DNA of 41,201 bases from JANQTF01 sp036835375. Its GTDB lineage: Bacteria; Bacteroidota; Bacteroidia; J057. Every line of letters starts with the position of its first letter. The stretch's first letter is position 1. The translations under genes and the position numbers were made by a program. Positions 33,015-41,109 of this stretch are shown in pieces. A model generated the notes under the pieces. That model saw only the letters and a program-made list of their open reading frames with translations, was not told where the DNA came from and did no database searches. The DNA is taken from positions 1 through 41,201 of the forward strand of contig DAITMB010000035.1 in the NCBI GenBank assembly GCA_036835375.1, read 5' to 3'.

Positions 33015-33737
33015 ATGTCATCAGTTCTCCATATTTCCGAAAGTGCTACGCATGTAGCCAAAAATGTCGCAGCTGATTTGGCGGCCATGGTGCAGCGCAA
33101 TGTCCCCTTCCACCTGGTGCTGTCGGGAGGGTCCACGCCTAAGCTCTTGTTTGAGCAGCTGGCGGCGCAATATCGTGAGTCAATCCCCTGGGGAAATGTC
33201 CACCTTTGGTGGGGAGACGAGCGATGTGTTGCCCCGGATCATGAAGATTCGAACTACAAAATGACCAAGGAAACCCTCCTGCGAGGGATCATTTTACCGC
33301 CTGACAACGTCCACCGCATCAAGGGGGAAGCGGATCCCGCTAGTGAGGCTTTGCGCTATGCAGAGGAAATTTCGAGATTGGTGCCCGTCTCGGAAGGCTT
33401 GCCTGTGTTTGATCTCATTCTGCTCGGACTGGGAGCCGATGGGCACACCGCTTCCATTTTTCCCGATCATATGGAGCTTCTTCATGTGGAGGAGTGGACG
33501 GCTGTGGCGACACATCCAGATTCGGGGCAGCAACGCATATCATTGACGGGCAAGGTCCTCAACCGTGCCAAGAATATTGCTTTTCTCATCACTGGCGAAG
33601 GAAAGGCAGACAGGGCAGCCGATATTTTTGAGGAAAAAGAAGGCAGCGAGGTGTATCCTGCCAGCCACATCAAGCCGGTACCTGGCAAGCTGGTGTGGTA
33701 CCTCGACCGCGCAGCGGCTAAATCGCTGAGGGTCTAG
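33015..33737 (+). CDS. pgl: 6-phosphogluconolactonase
   Basis: It hydrolyses 6-phosphogluconolactone to 6-phosphogluconate, the step between zwf and gnd. The 240-residue product is of the DevB/NagB-like type: L-V-L-S-G-G-S-T-P-K-L-L, W-W-G-D-E-R-C-V and G-L-G-A-D-G-H-T-A-S-I-F-P are the substrate-binding signatures. The ATG at 33015 is chosen over an upstream TTG that overlaps zwf. The next gene begins 3 bp after its stop, so they are certainly cotranscribed. Confidence 0.95.
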   Translation: MSSVLHISESATHVAKNVAADLAAMVQRNVPFHLVLSGGSTPKLLFEQLAAQYRESIPWGNVHLWWGDERCVAPDHEDSNYKMTKETLLRGIILPPDNVHRIKGEADPASEALRYAEEISRLVPVSEGLPVFDLILLGLGADGHTASIFPDHMELLHVEEWTAVATHPDSGQQRISLTGKVLNRAKNIAFLITGEGKADRAADIFEEKEGSEVYPASHIKPVPGKLVWYLDRAAAKSLRV

Positions 33738-33740
33738 CCT

Positions 33741-34073
33741 ATGTCCAGCGATCTCGCCTTGTGGCAGGAAGTAGGAAGCGCTTTTGGAGCAGCTTCGGAG
33801 AGCGAGGCTGCTTTGCTGGAAATCTGTGATTCGCCGGATCGGCGCTCCCTGCTCTTGCAACACATCACCTCGACCTTGCAACGCTGGTGGCAAGACGATC
33901 CCGAGCGTATCCCTCGCTTGCTCTACCGAATTGATGTGCCCGAAGCGCGCGCGCTGATGGCTTTTGGGAGTGAACAGCCCATTGACGCACTGGCAGAAGC
34001 CATTTTGGATCGCCTGCAACAAACGGCCCGTAGCCGTTTGGCGTACCGAGAAGAAAAAAGGAAATCAGAATGA
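33741..34073 (+). CDS. Conserved-looking small protein at the end of the pgl operon
   Basis: A 110-residue cytoplasmic protein starting 3 bp after pgl. It is mainly helical: L-L-Q-H-I-T-S-T-L-Q-R-W-W, then E-R-I-P-R-L-L-Y-R-I-D-V-P-E-A-R-A-L, then A-L-A-E-A-I-L-D-R-L-Q and a basic end. No signal peptide, TM helix or known catalytic motif is visible. The tight spacing points to a role linked to sugar phosphate oxidation or simply shared expression. I do not recognise the family. Confidence 0.72.
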   Translation: MSSDLALWQEVGSAFGAASESEAALLEICDSPDRRSLLLQHITSTLQRWWQDDPERIPRLLYRIDVPEARALMAFGSEQPIDALAEAILDRLQQTARSRLAYREEKRKSE

Positions 34074-34134
34074 TCGGGCTGTTCGTGGCTAATTTTTTCA
34101 ACCATCTTTTAACAACGACCCTCAGCGTGGTGCT

Positions 34135-34464
34135 TCAGGCGACGCCCGTCGGGCCACCGAAGTTGGGCGGGAGCTGGATGTCTTTGGGTTCTCCGAGCTT
34201 AATTTCTCCGTGAATGAGTTCGTATTTTTCGAGATTGTCGCGCAAGGCAAATAGCACCCGCTTGGCGTTTTGGGGCGTCATGATCACGCGGCTCCTCACC
34301 TCTGCTTTGGGTGTGCCAGAGAAGATTTGAATGAAATCCATGACGACTTCTGATTCGGAGTGGGAAATCACGGCGAGGTTGCTGTACACGCCTCTTGCGA
34401 TTTCGGCAGATAATTCGATGTTGATTTGCTGAGGAGCTTTGGGGCCTTTTTTAGTGTCGCTCAT
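34135..34464 (-). CDS. DUF3467 protein
   Basis: From the ATG at 34464 the product has 109 residues. The core (I-N-I-E-L-S-A-E-I-A-R-G-V-Y-S-N-L-A-V-I, S-E-V-V-M-D-F-I, S-R-V-I-M-T-P-Q-N-A-K-R) matches DUF3467, a small cytoplasmic family widespread in bacteria. Its function is not known to me. An upstream extension of 16 codons has no conserved content. It is convergent with the pgl tail gene, with 61 bp between stops. Confidence 0.85.
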   Translation of the reverse strand: MSDTKKGPKAPQQINIELSAEIARGVYSNLAVISHSESEVVMDFIQIFSGTPKAEVRSRVIMTPQNAKRVLFALRDNLEKYELIHGEIKLGEPKDIQLPPNFGGPTGVA

Positions 34465-34956
34465 GAAAAAATTGTTTGCAATAAATGAGTAGTGTGGAAA
34501 GTCGGTTGCCAATGAATATAGCTACTCAAAGTTACGGAGATTTTCTTGGTAAATGCGTTCCAGCTGCCGATGCGGAAGGAAGGGGGGAGGGTGAAGGAAA
34601 ATCCACAATAGTAAAATTCCTGAACGGGAACAACACCTCTCCACATTCGTCTTTGAGCGAAGGGTGGCGTCACAAGTTGTTTATAATCAAATTTTTAGCG
34701 GCTTTTCACGTCGTAATTTTACTTTCCTGTTTCTTCCTTGTTTGAATATACCGACAACAGTAAAAAGGTTCAGGAATGATGCTTGAGCCATAACAGCAAA
34801 AGCCTGACTTACCCTGTCATCAGCCGTTCGCGGCCAGCATTTTCAGGTAGTAGCGGTAAACAGTTTTTGTCGAATTTTCGGGAAAAATAGCCTGATTCCC
34901 CCTAATTTCGCTTTTCCCATCCCCCTACGATTCTTCACACCCTAATTCTACCCTCT
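34465..34956. other. Divergent intergenic region before galactokinase
   Basis: This 492-bp stretch carries no convincing gene. The 86-codon plus-strand frame at 34485-34745 overlaps the antisense of the DUF3467 start and has no recognisable content. A near-consensus TAATTTCG at about 34900 may be the -7 element of galactokinase. Confidence 0.5.
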
Positions 34957-36126
34957 TTGTCCACACTTTTGACCCATTCTGCCCCTCCTCGCGAACTACT
35001 GCAAGCCTATACCTCCCGATTTGGATCTGATCCCCGTTGGGTGCGCGCGCCCGGGAGGATCAATTTGATTGGCGAACACACAGACTACAACCTGGGCTAT
35101 GTATTTCCAGTCGCGATCGACCGCTTCATGTGGTTGGGCTTTGCCGCTTCTGACTCAGATCAAGTCACGGTGGTAGCTGCCGACCTCAACGAGACGGCGA
35201 CCTTTGTTCCGGGCACTTTCGACCCCACGGGCAGGGGATGGCTCCGCTACTTGCAAGCACTCGTGATTGAGGCTGCGGCAGTAGGATTGAACGTGCCGGG
35301 AATCGAAGGCGTCTTGGGCGGAAATATTCCCGTAGGTGCCGGATTGTCCTCCTCCGCTGCGATGGGCACCGGCTTGATCTATTGGCTGTTTGAGCACAAT
35401 GGATGGGAAATCGACAGGATGGCCATTGCACGGATCGCTCAGGCAGCCGAGCACCGAATCGGCACCCTGTGCGGCATCATGGACCAATTTGCAGTGCTCT
35501 ACGGCAAGGAAGGACAAGCCATGCGACTTGATTGTCGCGACCTGAGCTTTGATTATTTTCCGCTTGAGCTTCAATCCTACACCCTCGTGCTCATCAATTC
35601 TCGAGTGAGTCATGAGCTTTCCGGCACAGCTTACAATGATCGCCGAGCCTCCTGCCAACAGATTTTGGCCCAGATGAAAAACCTTGAACCCGGCGTCTCG
35701 ACGCTGCGCGATGTGAGTCTGGCGCATCTGGAGCAGTACAAGGCAAGCCTCGATCCCGAAGGAATTCAGCGGGTCGCCTTCGTGCTGAAAGAAAATGAGC
35801 GGGTGTTGCAAACAGCTCAGGCGCTGGAAGCTGGCGATTTTGCAGCTGTGGGGCAATTGCTTTATCAATCTCATCAAGGCCTGAAATCGGAATATGAGGT
35901 GAGCTGCAAAGAATTGGACTTGCTCGTTGCGCTGGCACAGGCAGAACCTGACGTCCTCGGTGCAAGAATGGTGGGAGGTGGCTTCGGAGGCTGCACCCTC
36001 AATTTGCTGCTCAAAAGCACCTGGCAATCTACGGTCGAACGCATCACCAGCCACTACCGAGCACAAACGGGCATTACTCCCGAGGTGTACCCCGTATCCG
36101 CGGCGGACGGCGTAAGGTACTATTGA
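34957..36126 (+). CDS. galK: Galactokinase
   Basis: It phosphorylates galactose at C1 with ATP, the first step of the Leloir pathway. The 389-residue GHMP kinase has G-R-I-N-L-I-G-E-H-T-D-Y (33-44, galactose-binding signature), G-G-N-I-P-V-G-A-G-L-S-S-S-A-A (121-135, ATP loop), C-G-I-M-D-Q-F with catalytic Asp176, and M-V-G-G-G-F-G-G-C (third motif). No ATG is available near the N-terminus; the TTG at 34957 gives a family-like N-terminus. No galT, galE or galM is near, so the rest of the pathway lies elsewhere. Confidence 0.94.
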   Translation: MSTLLTHSAPPRELLQAYTSRFGSDPRWVRAPGRINLIGEHTDYNLGYVFPVAIDRFMWLGFAASDSDQVTVVAADLNETATFVPGTFDPTGRGWLRYLQALVIEAAAVGLNVPGIEGVLGGNIPVGAGLSSSAAMGTGLIYWLFEHNGWEIDRMAIARIAQAAEHRIGTLCGIMDQFAVLYGKEGQAMRLDCRDLSFDYFPLELQSYTLVLINSRVSHELSGTAYNDRRASCQQILAQMKNLEPGVSTLRDVSLAHLEQYKASLDPEGIQRVAFVLKENERVLQTAQALEAGDFAAVGQLLYQSHQGLKSEYEVSCKELDLLVALAQAEPDVLGARMVGGGFGGCTLNLLLKSTWQSTVERITSHYRAQTGITPEVYPVSAADGVRYY

Positions 36127-36181
36127 CGTGCATTCAGATTTTCAACCTTTACATTCCATCTCCTGATTCAACCCCCTCCCC

Positions 36182-37039
36182 ATGATTGACAAATTTCAAA
36201 AAATAGCGGTTGTCGGCGCTGGTACCATGGGCAACGGCATTGCCCATGTGTTTGCCCAGTACGGCTATGCCGTAACACTCATTGACCTCTCTTCCGAAGC
36301 ACTGGAAAAAGGCATTCACACCATCTCCGCTAACCTCGACCGCCAGATCAAAAAAGGTGACTTGACAGCAAGTGACAAGTCCGACATTTTGGGTCGCATT
36401 CACCCTTCAACAGCCATCACAGGATCTGTGCGCGATCGCGATTTGGTGATCGAGGCCGCTACAGAGCACGTCTCGACGAAAAAGGGGATTTTCCAGCAGA
36501 TGGATGCCAATGCCCCTTCGCACTGCATTTTGGCCACAAACACTTCCTCCATTTCTATCACCGAGCTGGCTAGTGTGACCCAGCGTCCCGAACAGGTGAT
36601 CGGTATGCACTTCATGAATCCTGTCCCGGTCATGAAGCTGGTGGAGGTCATCAATGGCTTCGACACGCTGCCGAGTGTGAAAGAGGACATCCTTGCGCTG
36701 TCTCGCGACCTCGGCAAAATACCAGTGTCTGTGCAGGATTACCCGGGATTCGTAGCCAACCGCATCTTGATGCCGATGATCAACGAAGCGATTTATACCC
36801 TCTATGAAGGTGTGGCGGGCGTAGAAGAGATTGACACAGTGATGAAGCTCGGGATGGCCCACCCGATGGGACCTCTGCAACTGGCCGATTTCATTGGGCT
36901 GGATGTGTGTCTGGCAATTTTGAACGTGCTCCACGACGGTTTTGGTCAGCCAAAATATGCGCCTTGTCCACTGTTGAAAAATATGGTCACGGCAGGGCAT
37001 TTGGGCAAAAAGTCTGGTAGGGGATTTTATCGCTATTGA
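36182..37039 (+). CDS. 3-hydroxybutyryl-CoA / 3-hydroxyacyl-CoA dehydrogenase
   Basis: It oxidises (or in reverse reduces) short 3-hydroxyacyl-CoA thioesters with NAD(P). The 285-residue, single-subunit form has V-V-G-A-G-T-M-G-N-G-I-A (10-21, Rossmann), N120-T-S-S and H143-F-M-N-P-V with the catalytic His, followed by E155. The C-terminal G-V-A-G-V-E-E-I-D, H-P-M-G-P-L and G-K-K-S-G-R-G-F-Y segments are standard. This form is used in butyrate-type or PHB metabolism or in beta-oxidation; no partner gene is adjacent, so hbd and paaH/fadB2 cannot be separated. It follows galK by 55 bp on the same strand. Confidence 0.93.
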   Translation: MIDKFQKIAVVGAGTMGNGIAHVFAQYGYAVTLIDLSSEALEKGIHTISANLDRQIKKGDLTASDKSDILGRIHPSTAITGSVRDRDLVIEAATEHVSTKKGIFQQMDANAPSHCILATNTSSISITELASVTQRPEQVIGMHFMNPVPVMKLVEVINGFDTLPSVKEDILALSRDLGKIPVSVQDYPGFVANRILMPMINEAIYTLYEGVAGVEEIDTVMKLGMAHPMGPLQLADFIGLDVCLAILNVLHDGFGQPKYAPCPLLKNMVTAGHLGKKSGRGFYRY

Positions 37040-37115
37040 TTTCACTGGCAAGAATCGCACATGAATTGATCTGGTGCTCATCGCCAAGGGCAGTAAACTG
37101 GATCAAAATCACCAT

Positions 37116-37544
37116 ATGCGTATCATTTACTTTGCTTTGACCATTATATTCGGAATGCTGGCGGGTTGCACTCCCCCGGACAGCTTTCACACCCTATCCG
37201 GAAGCTGGAGACTATGGGCATTTGAGGAGCCTGCGGAAGGAATTTTGGAGCAAGAGCCACCTCACATTGCCAGATCGATCGTGATCACGTGTAAGGACCG
37301 TGGCAAAAAGGGAAAATATACCCTCACCACCGTGACCAATGTGCTGGAAGGCAACTACTTACTACTCGAAGACCATGGGATGGAGGTAGAGCGAATGGAT
37401 GGGACACTGTTTGGAGAGCCTGCCTGGGGGAGCCGATTCACGGAGGCATGGCGGGGTGCCGAATCCTATGAAGTGCAGCCCGGCCAACTGGCCATCTATT
37501 TTAATGGGGGCAAGTCCAGGATGCTTTTTTTGCCGCATCACTGA
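37116..37544 (+). CDS. Hypothetical lipoprotein
   Basis: From the ATG at 37116 the 142-residue product has a lipoprotein signal (M-R-I-I-Y-F-A-L-T-I-I-F-G, lipobox L-A-G-C, Cys18). The mature part opens with L-S-G-S-W-R-L-W-A-F-E, a pattern seen at the start of small lipocalin-like or META-like beta-barrel lipoproteins of Bacteroidota, but I cannot confirm a family. It lies 76 bp after the dehydrogenase and 220 bp before RNase R. Confidence 0.72.
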   Translation: MRIIYFALTIIFGMLAGCTPPDSFHTLSGSWRLWAFEEPAEGILEQEPPHIARSIVITCKDRGKKGKYTLTTVTNVLEGNYLLLEDHGMEVERMDGTLFGEPAWGSRFTEAWRGAESYEVQPGQLAIYFNGGKSRMLFLPHH

Positions 37545-37764
37545 ATAGATTTTTCAGCAGAAGGAGCAACGAGCGAGCTACATTTCAGCATGTAACGCGG
37601 AAGTTAAATTTTTCTGCGAGCTTGGTTTTCCCAAACTTTCATAGAAATTTGACGGTATAAGGGGCAAATGTATTGCTTTCCCGCCCTGCCCTCGCTGCGC
37701 ATGTATCCAAAGCCCACCTTTGCCCAGCCCCTCAGCATGGCCATTTTTTTTACTAATATTTCAC

Positions 37765-39978
37765 ATGTCAAAAGCCAAAAAAGGTACTCCAAACAAAAAA
37801 AGCTCTTCCTCTTCCAGATCAAAAGCTAGTTCCAGACGCTCCGGAGGTGGACGCTCCAGAACAGAAAATCTTCTTCGCCAAAATATTCTTGCCTTCTTGC
37901 AAGAGCACAACGATCAAGAATATACCCCCAAGCAGATAGCTCAAGGCACCGGACTCTGGGAAGGCCTGAACAATACGAAAGTAAGAAGTATCCTCGATCG
38001 CCTCGCTGATGAAGGCGCGGTGGAGTATATCGACAAAGGTCGATATAAATACCTCTCTCAACATCACTACCTCAGCGGAAAGCTGGATGTGACCAAGTCA
38101 GGCGTAGGATTTCTGCTGTCAGAAGATCCCGCTAAGCCCGATATATTTGTGCCAGCCCGATCGTTGGGCAAGGCCATGCACGGTGACACGGTAAAAGTGC
38201 GCATGACCCGCCGCCGCCAAGGCGAAGGCCGCCCCGAAGGCGAAGTGGTCGAGGTGCTGGAGCGCAACAAACTCGAATTTGTCGGAATCGTAGAGGAGAG
38301 CCTGCCAGGTTCTTTCTTCCTGTTGCCTGACGACCCTCGCATCAACACAGATTTTTTTATTCTACCAACGCATCGAAAAGGTGCAGTAGCCGGAGAAAAA
38401 GTGCTAGTGAAAATGGTCAATTGGGACCGTCGATCTCCGGAGGTGGAAGTCATCAGCGTCTTGGGAAAAGCGGGAGATCACCACACCGAAATGCACGCTA
38501 TTTTGCTGCAATACGGATTTGACCCCAGTTTCCCCGCCGAAGTAGAAGCACAAGCCGAAGCCATTCCTGTTGAGATTCCGAAGGAAGAATACGCTTCACG
38601 TCGGGACTTCCGCGACACCTTGACTTTCACCATTGACCCCTTTGATGCCAAGGATTTTGACGATGCGCTCTCCCTTCAGCGGCTCGATAATGGCCATTGG
38701 GAGGTCGGCATTCACATCGCCGATGTATCTTACTATGTGCAGCCCGGAACAGCGATGGATCGCGAAGCTTTTCGAAGAGCTACCTCGGTCTATTTGGTGG
38801 ATCGCACCGTGCCCATGTTGCCAGAAAAGCTGTCAAACATGGTCTGTAGCCTACGGCCCCATGAAGACAAGTTGACCTACTCCGCCGTCTTCGAATTAGA
38901 TGAAGCAGGCAAATTTTACCACTACTGGATCGGGCGAACCATCATTCACTCCGACCATCGCTTCACCTACGAGGAAGCGCAAGAAGTGCTCGAAGGCACC
39001 AGCCCCGGGCCTTTTGCAGAGGAGCTTCAGGTGATGGATAGGATCGCCAAAAAGCTTCGGGCGCAGCGCATGTTGACAGGAGCCATTGAGTTTCATTCCA
39101 GTGAAGTAAAGTTTGAACTGGACGAAAACGACAAGCCCGTCCGCGTGATCAAAAAGGTGAGCAAAGATGCCAATAAGCTCATCGAAGACTTCATGTTGCT
39201 AGCCAACCGGACCGTGTCGGCTCACATCGCTAATTTGGAAAAAAACCCGCCGCTGCCGTCGGTGTATCGGATTCACGATCGCCCAGATCCCGAAAAATTA
39301 GCCTCTTTGCAGACCTTCGTCAAGGCATTTGGCCACCAGAGCAACCTTGATGCGGTGGATGTCGCAGAGGCGCTCAATCGCTTGCTACATGCCGTTGAAG
39401 GCCAACCTGAGCAAAACGTGATTGAATCTCTCGCGATTCGGTCGATGGCCAAGGCAGTGTATTCCACCCAAAACCTCGGCCATTTTGGATTAGGCTTTAA
39501 ATTTTACACGCACTTCACCTCTCCGATCCGGCGCTACCCTGACTTGATGATTCATCGACTGCTCACGAAGTATCATCAGAAGCAGTTCAATGAAAACCCC
39601 ACGACCCTGGAGGAGCAGTGCAAGCATTGGTCCAAGCAGGAGCGTACCGCTGCAGAAGCAGAGCGAGCCTCGATCAAATACAAGCAAGTTGAGTTCATGC
39701 AAGATAAGATCGGAGAGGTCTTCGAAGGACTCATTTCGGGCGTGATCGAAAGTGGATTTTTTGTCGAACTCAAGGACAGCATGGTCGAAGGCATGGTCCC
39801 CGTGCACACGATGCAAGACGACTACTACGTATTTGACCAAGAGAAATACGCCCTCATTGGCCGGAGTAACAAGGAAATACTTCGTTTGGGGGACTCCATC
39901 CTTGTCGAGATCGCTGGCACCGACATGGCTCGTCGCACCATCGACATGAAGTTCATCGAAAAGCTCACGGGCGCCTGA
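37765..39978 (+). CDS. rnr: Ribonuclease R
   Basis: A processive 3'-5' exoribonuclease that degrades structured RNA. The 737-residue product has a basic, Ser-rich start (residues 1-35), a winged-helix segment (Y-T-P-K-Q-I-A-Q-G-T-G-L), two cold-shock-type OB domains, the RNB catalytic domain with F-T-I-D-P-F-D-A-K-D-F-D-D-A-L (four Mg-binding Asp), later Y-T-H-F-T-S-P-I-R-R-Y-P-D-L, and a C-terminal S1 domain (F-E-G-L-I-S-G-V-I-E-S-G-F-F-V). It ends right after S1, without the Lys-rich tail of E. coli RNase R. The ATG at 37765 is used; a TTG 15 codons upstream is possible. A hairpin at 39980-40004 follows the stop. Confidence 0.96.
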   Translation: MSKAKKGTPNKKSSSSSRSKASSRRSGGGRSRTENLLRQNILAFLQEHNDQEYTPKQIAQGTGLWEGLNNTKVRSILDRLADEGAVEYIDKGRYKYLSQHHYLSGKLDVTKSGVGFLLSEDPAKPDIFVPARSLGKAMHGDTVKVRMTRRRQGEGRPEGEVVEVLERNKLEFVGIVEESLPGSFFLLPDDPRINTDFFILPTHRKGAVAGEKVLVKMVNWDRRSPEVEVISVLGKAGDHHTEMHAILLQYGFDPSFPAEVEAQAEAIPVEIPKEEYASRRDFRDTLTFTIDPFDAKDFDDALSLQRLDNGHWEVGIHIADVSYYVQPGTAMDREAFRRATSVYLVDRTVPMLPEKLSNMVCSLRPHEDKLTYSAVFELDEAGKFYHYWIGRTIIHSDHRFTYEEAQEVLEGTSPGPFAEELQVMDRIAKKLRAQRMLTGAIEFHSSEVKFELDENDKPVRVIKKVSKDANKLIEDFMLLANRTVSAHIANLEKNPPLPSVYRIHDRPDPEKLASLQTFVKAFGHQSNLDAVDVAEALNRLLHAVEGQPEQNVIESLAIRSMAKAVYSTQNLGHFGLGFKFYTHFTSPIRRYPDLMIHRLLTKYHQKQFNENPTTLEEQCKHWSKQERTAAEAERASIKYKQVEFMQDKIGEVFEGLISGVIESGFFVELKDSMVEGMVPVHTMQDDYYVFDQEKYALIGRSNKEILRLGDSILVEIAGTDMARRTIDMKFIEKLTGA

Positions 39979-40442
39979 TGCCTAGGCGAGAAGGGGACCT
40001 AGGCTAAAGCTACGGGGCTGATCTGTCAGCGAGAGGGGCTACTGTCTTCTGCCCTTACCCTTCACTGATTAAAAAAATAGTGCTTGTAGCTTTGCTGCTC
40101 AAGCTCATCAGGGGCTGATAGTCAATGGCGTTGGGTGCCGTTGATCCGGGTCACCCGGGTCGTGATGGGTGGGCTTTGTCGGCTGGATGAGAATCTAGGC
40201 ACTATGTTTCGTTTCTCAGCCCCGGCCCTTTCCCCAGCGATGCTCTGCGACCCCGGAGGCGCGACGTTCTTCGCTGTGTTGGCTTGTTTTCATGTTCACA
40301 GGTAACATACGCTGTGAATTGTCAATTTCTGTGGTACCGTTAATTGGTCTGGGGAGGAGGAGAGGACAGCGGAATGAAGTTCTCAGCAGAAGTAAAAGTG
40401 GATTATCTTTTGGAAGAAAAAATTGATCCTTAAAATCAATTA
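39979..40442. other. Intergenic region with GC-rich patch
   Basis: These 464 bp contain the hairpin GCCTAGG/CCTAGGC (39980-40004), a 13-bp palindrome CCGGGTCACCCGG (40146-40158), and a GC-rich patch over about 40100-40285 unlike the AT-rich DNA on its right. On the minus strand the patch carries a startless frame rich in Arg and Gly ending at 40202, described under findings. No known RNA gene is seen. Confidence 0.5.
39980..40004 (+). terminator. Hairpin immediately after rnr
   Basis: GCCTAGG (39980-39986) and CCTAGGC (39998-40004) pair perfectly over an 11-nt loop, 1 bp after the rnr stop. No U-tract follows. It may be a terminator or a 3'-end protecting structure. Confidence 0.4.
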
Positions 40443-40931
40443 ATGAAAATACTTGCAGTTGCCTTAGTATTTATGATGTCAGTAATCGTTTCTTCTTGCG
40501 AAGATCATGCTTACATGAAATATGAGGCATTTCTCTCTGGATATTGCCCGACAAGTATCTCATTAGATAGAGAACTAGATATGCAAATAAATGGCTACAA
40601 AATTGGAAAAGCAGTGTACGAGTCAAATTCCAAAAAATTCTCTTTGATTTTCTTTGAAGACATAGACAGAATTGGATCAATTTCGAAGCTAACAATAAAG
40701 CCAAAAGATTTTATCCATGAAAAATTATTTATAGATGTTGAAGTTGGGGGTGCAAATAGAAGTTTAGGCTTATTAGATTCCTTGGTTGTTTCTTGTGAAG
40801 AACAATCAATCATGAACCCATTTGGTAATTCTGGATTAGATAGTTTCTGGGAAACGATAGTAGATAGTTTGATACAACACGAGGAACTCAAGGAAGCACT
40901 TCGGGAGGAACTTATTCGGCCTAAAAACTAA
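40443..40931 (+). CDS. AT-rich hypothetical lipoprotein, possibly MlaD/MCE-like
   Basis: The 162-residue product has a lipoprotein signal (M-K-I-L-A-V-A-L-V-F-M-M, lipobox V-S-S-C, Cys19). The mature part contains L-D-M-Q-I-N-G-Y-K-I-G-K-A, a strand, then I-K-P-K-D-F-I-H-E-K-L-F-I-D-V-E-V-G. This order resembles the single MCE/MlaD domain (G-x-x-V-G-x-V ... L-G-E-x-x-I-x-I-x-x-G) of phospholipid transport proteins, but the match is weak and no TM anchor or ABC partner is near. Codon and base use is clearly AT-richer than neighbouring housekeeping genes, suggesting transfer from elsewhere. Confidence 0.68.
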   Translation: MKILAVALVFMMSVIVSSCEDHAYMKYEAFLSGYCPTSISLDRELDMQINGYKIGKAVYESNSKKFSLIFFEDIDRIGSISKLTIKPKDFIHEKLFIDVEVGGANRSLGLLDSLVVSCEEQSIMNPFGNSGLDSFWETIVDSLIQHEELKEALREELIRPKN

Positions 40932-41109
40932 TGTGGCTTATAAAGGCCTTTACAGTTGTAAGGGTTTGTTAGTGAGTAGCTTATGGCTGATTACCTCAAC
41001 CGCTAAATCCCTCAGTCCAACCCATGGCCTTCACTACACGTGAATCAAGACCACGCTAGCTGCCTCTACTTTCCACCCTTCACCTCCTCATGATCATAGA
41101 CATCCCCCC
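40932..41109. other. Short intergenic stretch at window end
   Basis: No gene, repeat or RNA is recognised in these 178 bp. Confidence 0.4.

Noticed and set aside
34485..34745. 86-codon plus-strand frame with a hydrophobic end
   Set aside because: Overlaps the DUF3467 upstream region; the hydrophobic tail could suggest a membrane peptide but the first two-thirds look random and no start context is seen.
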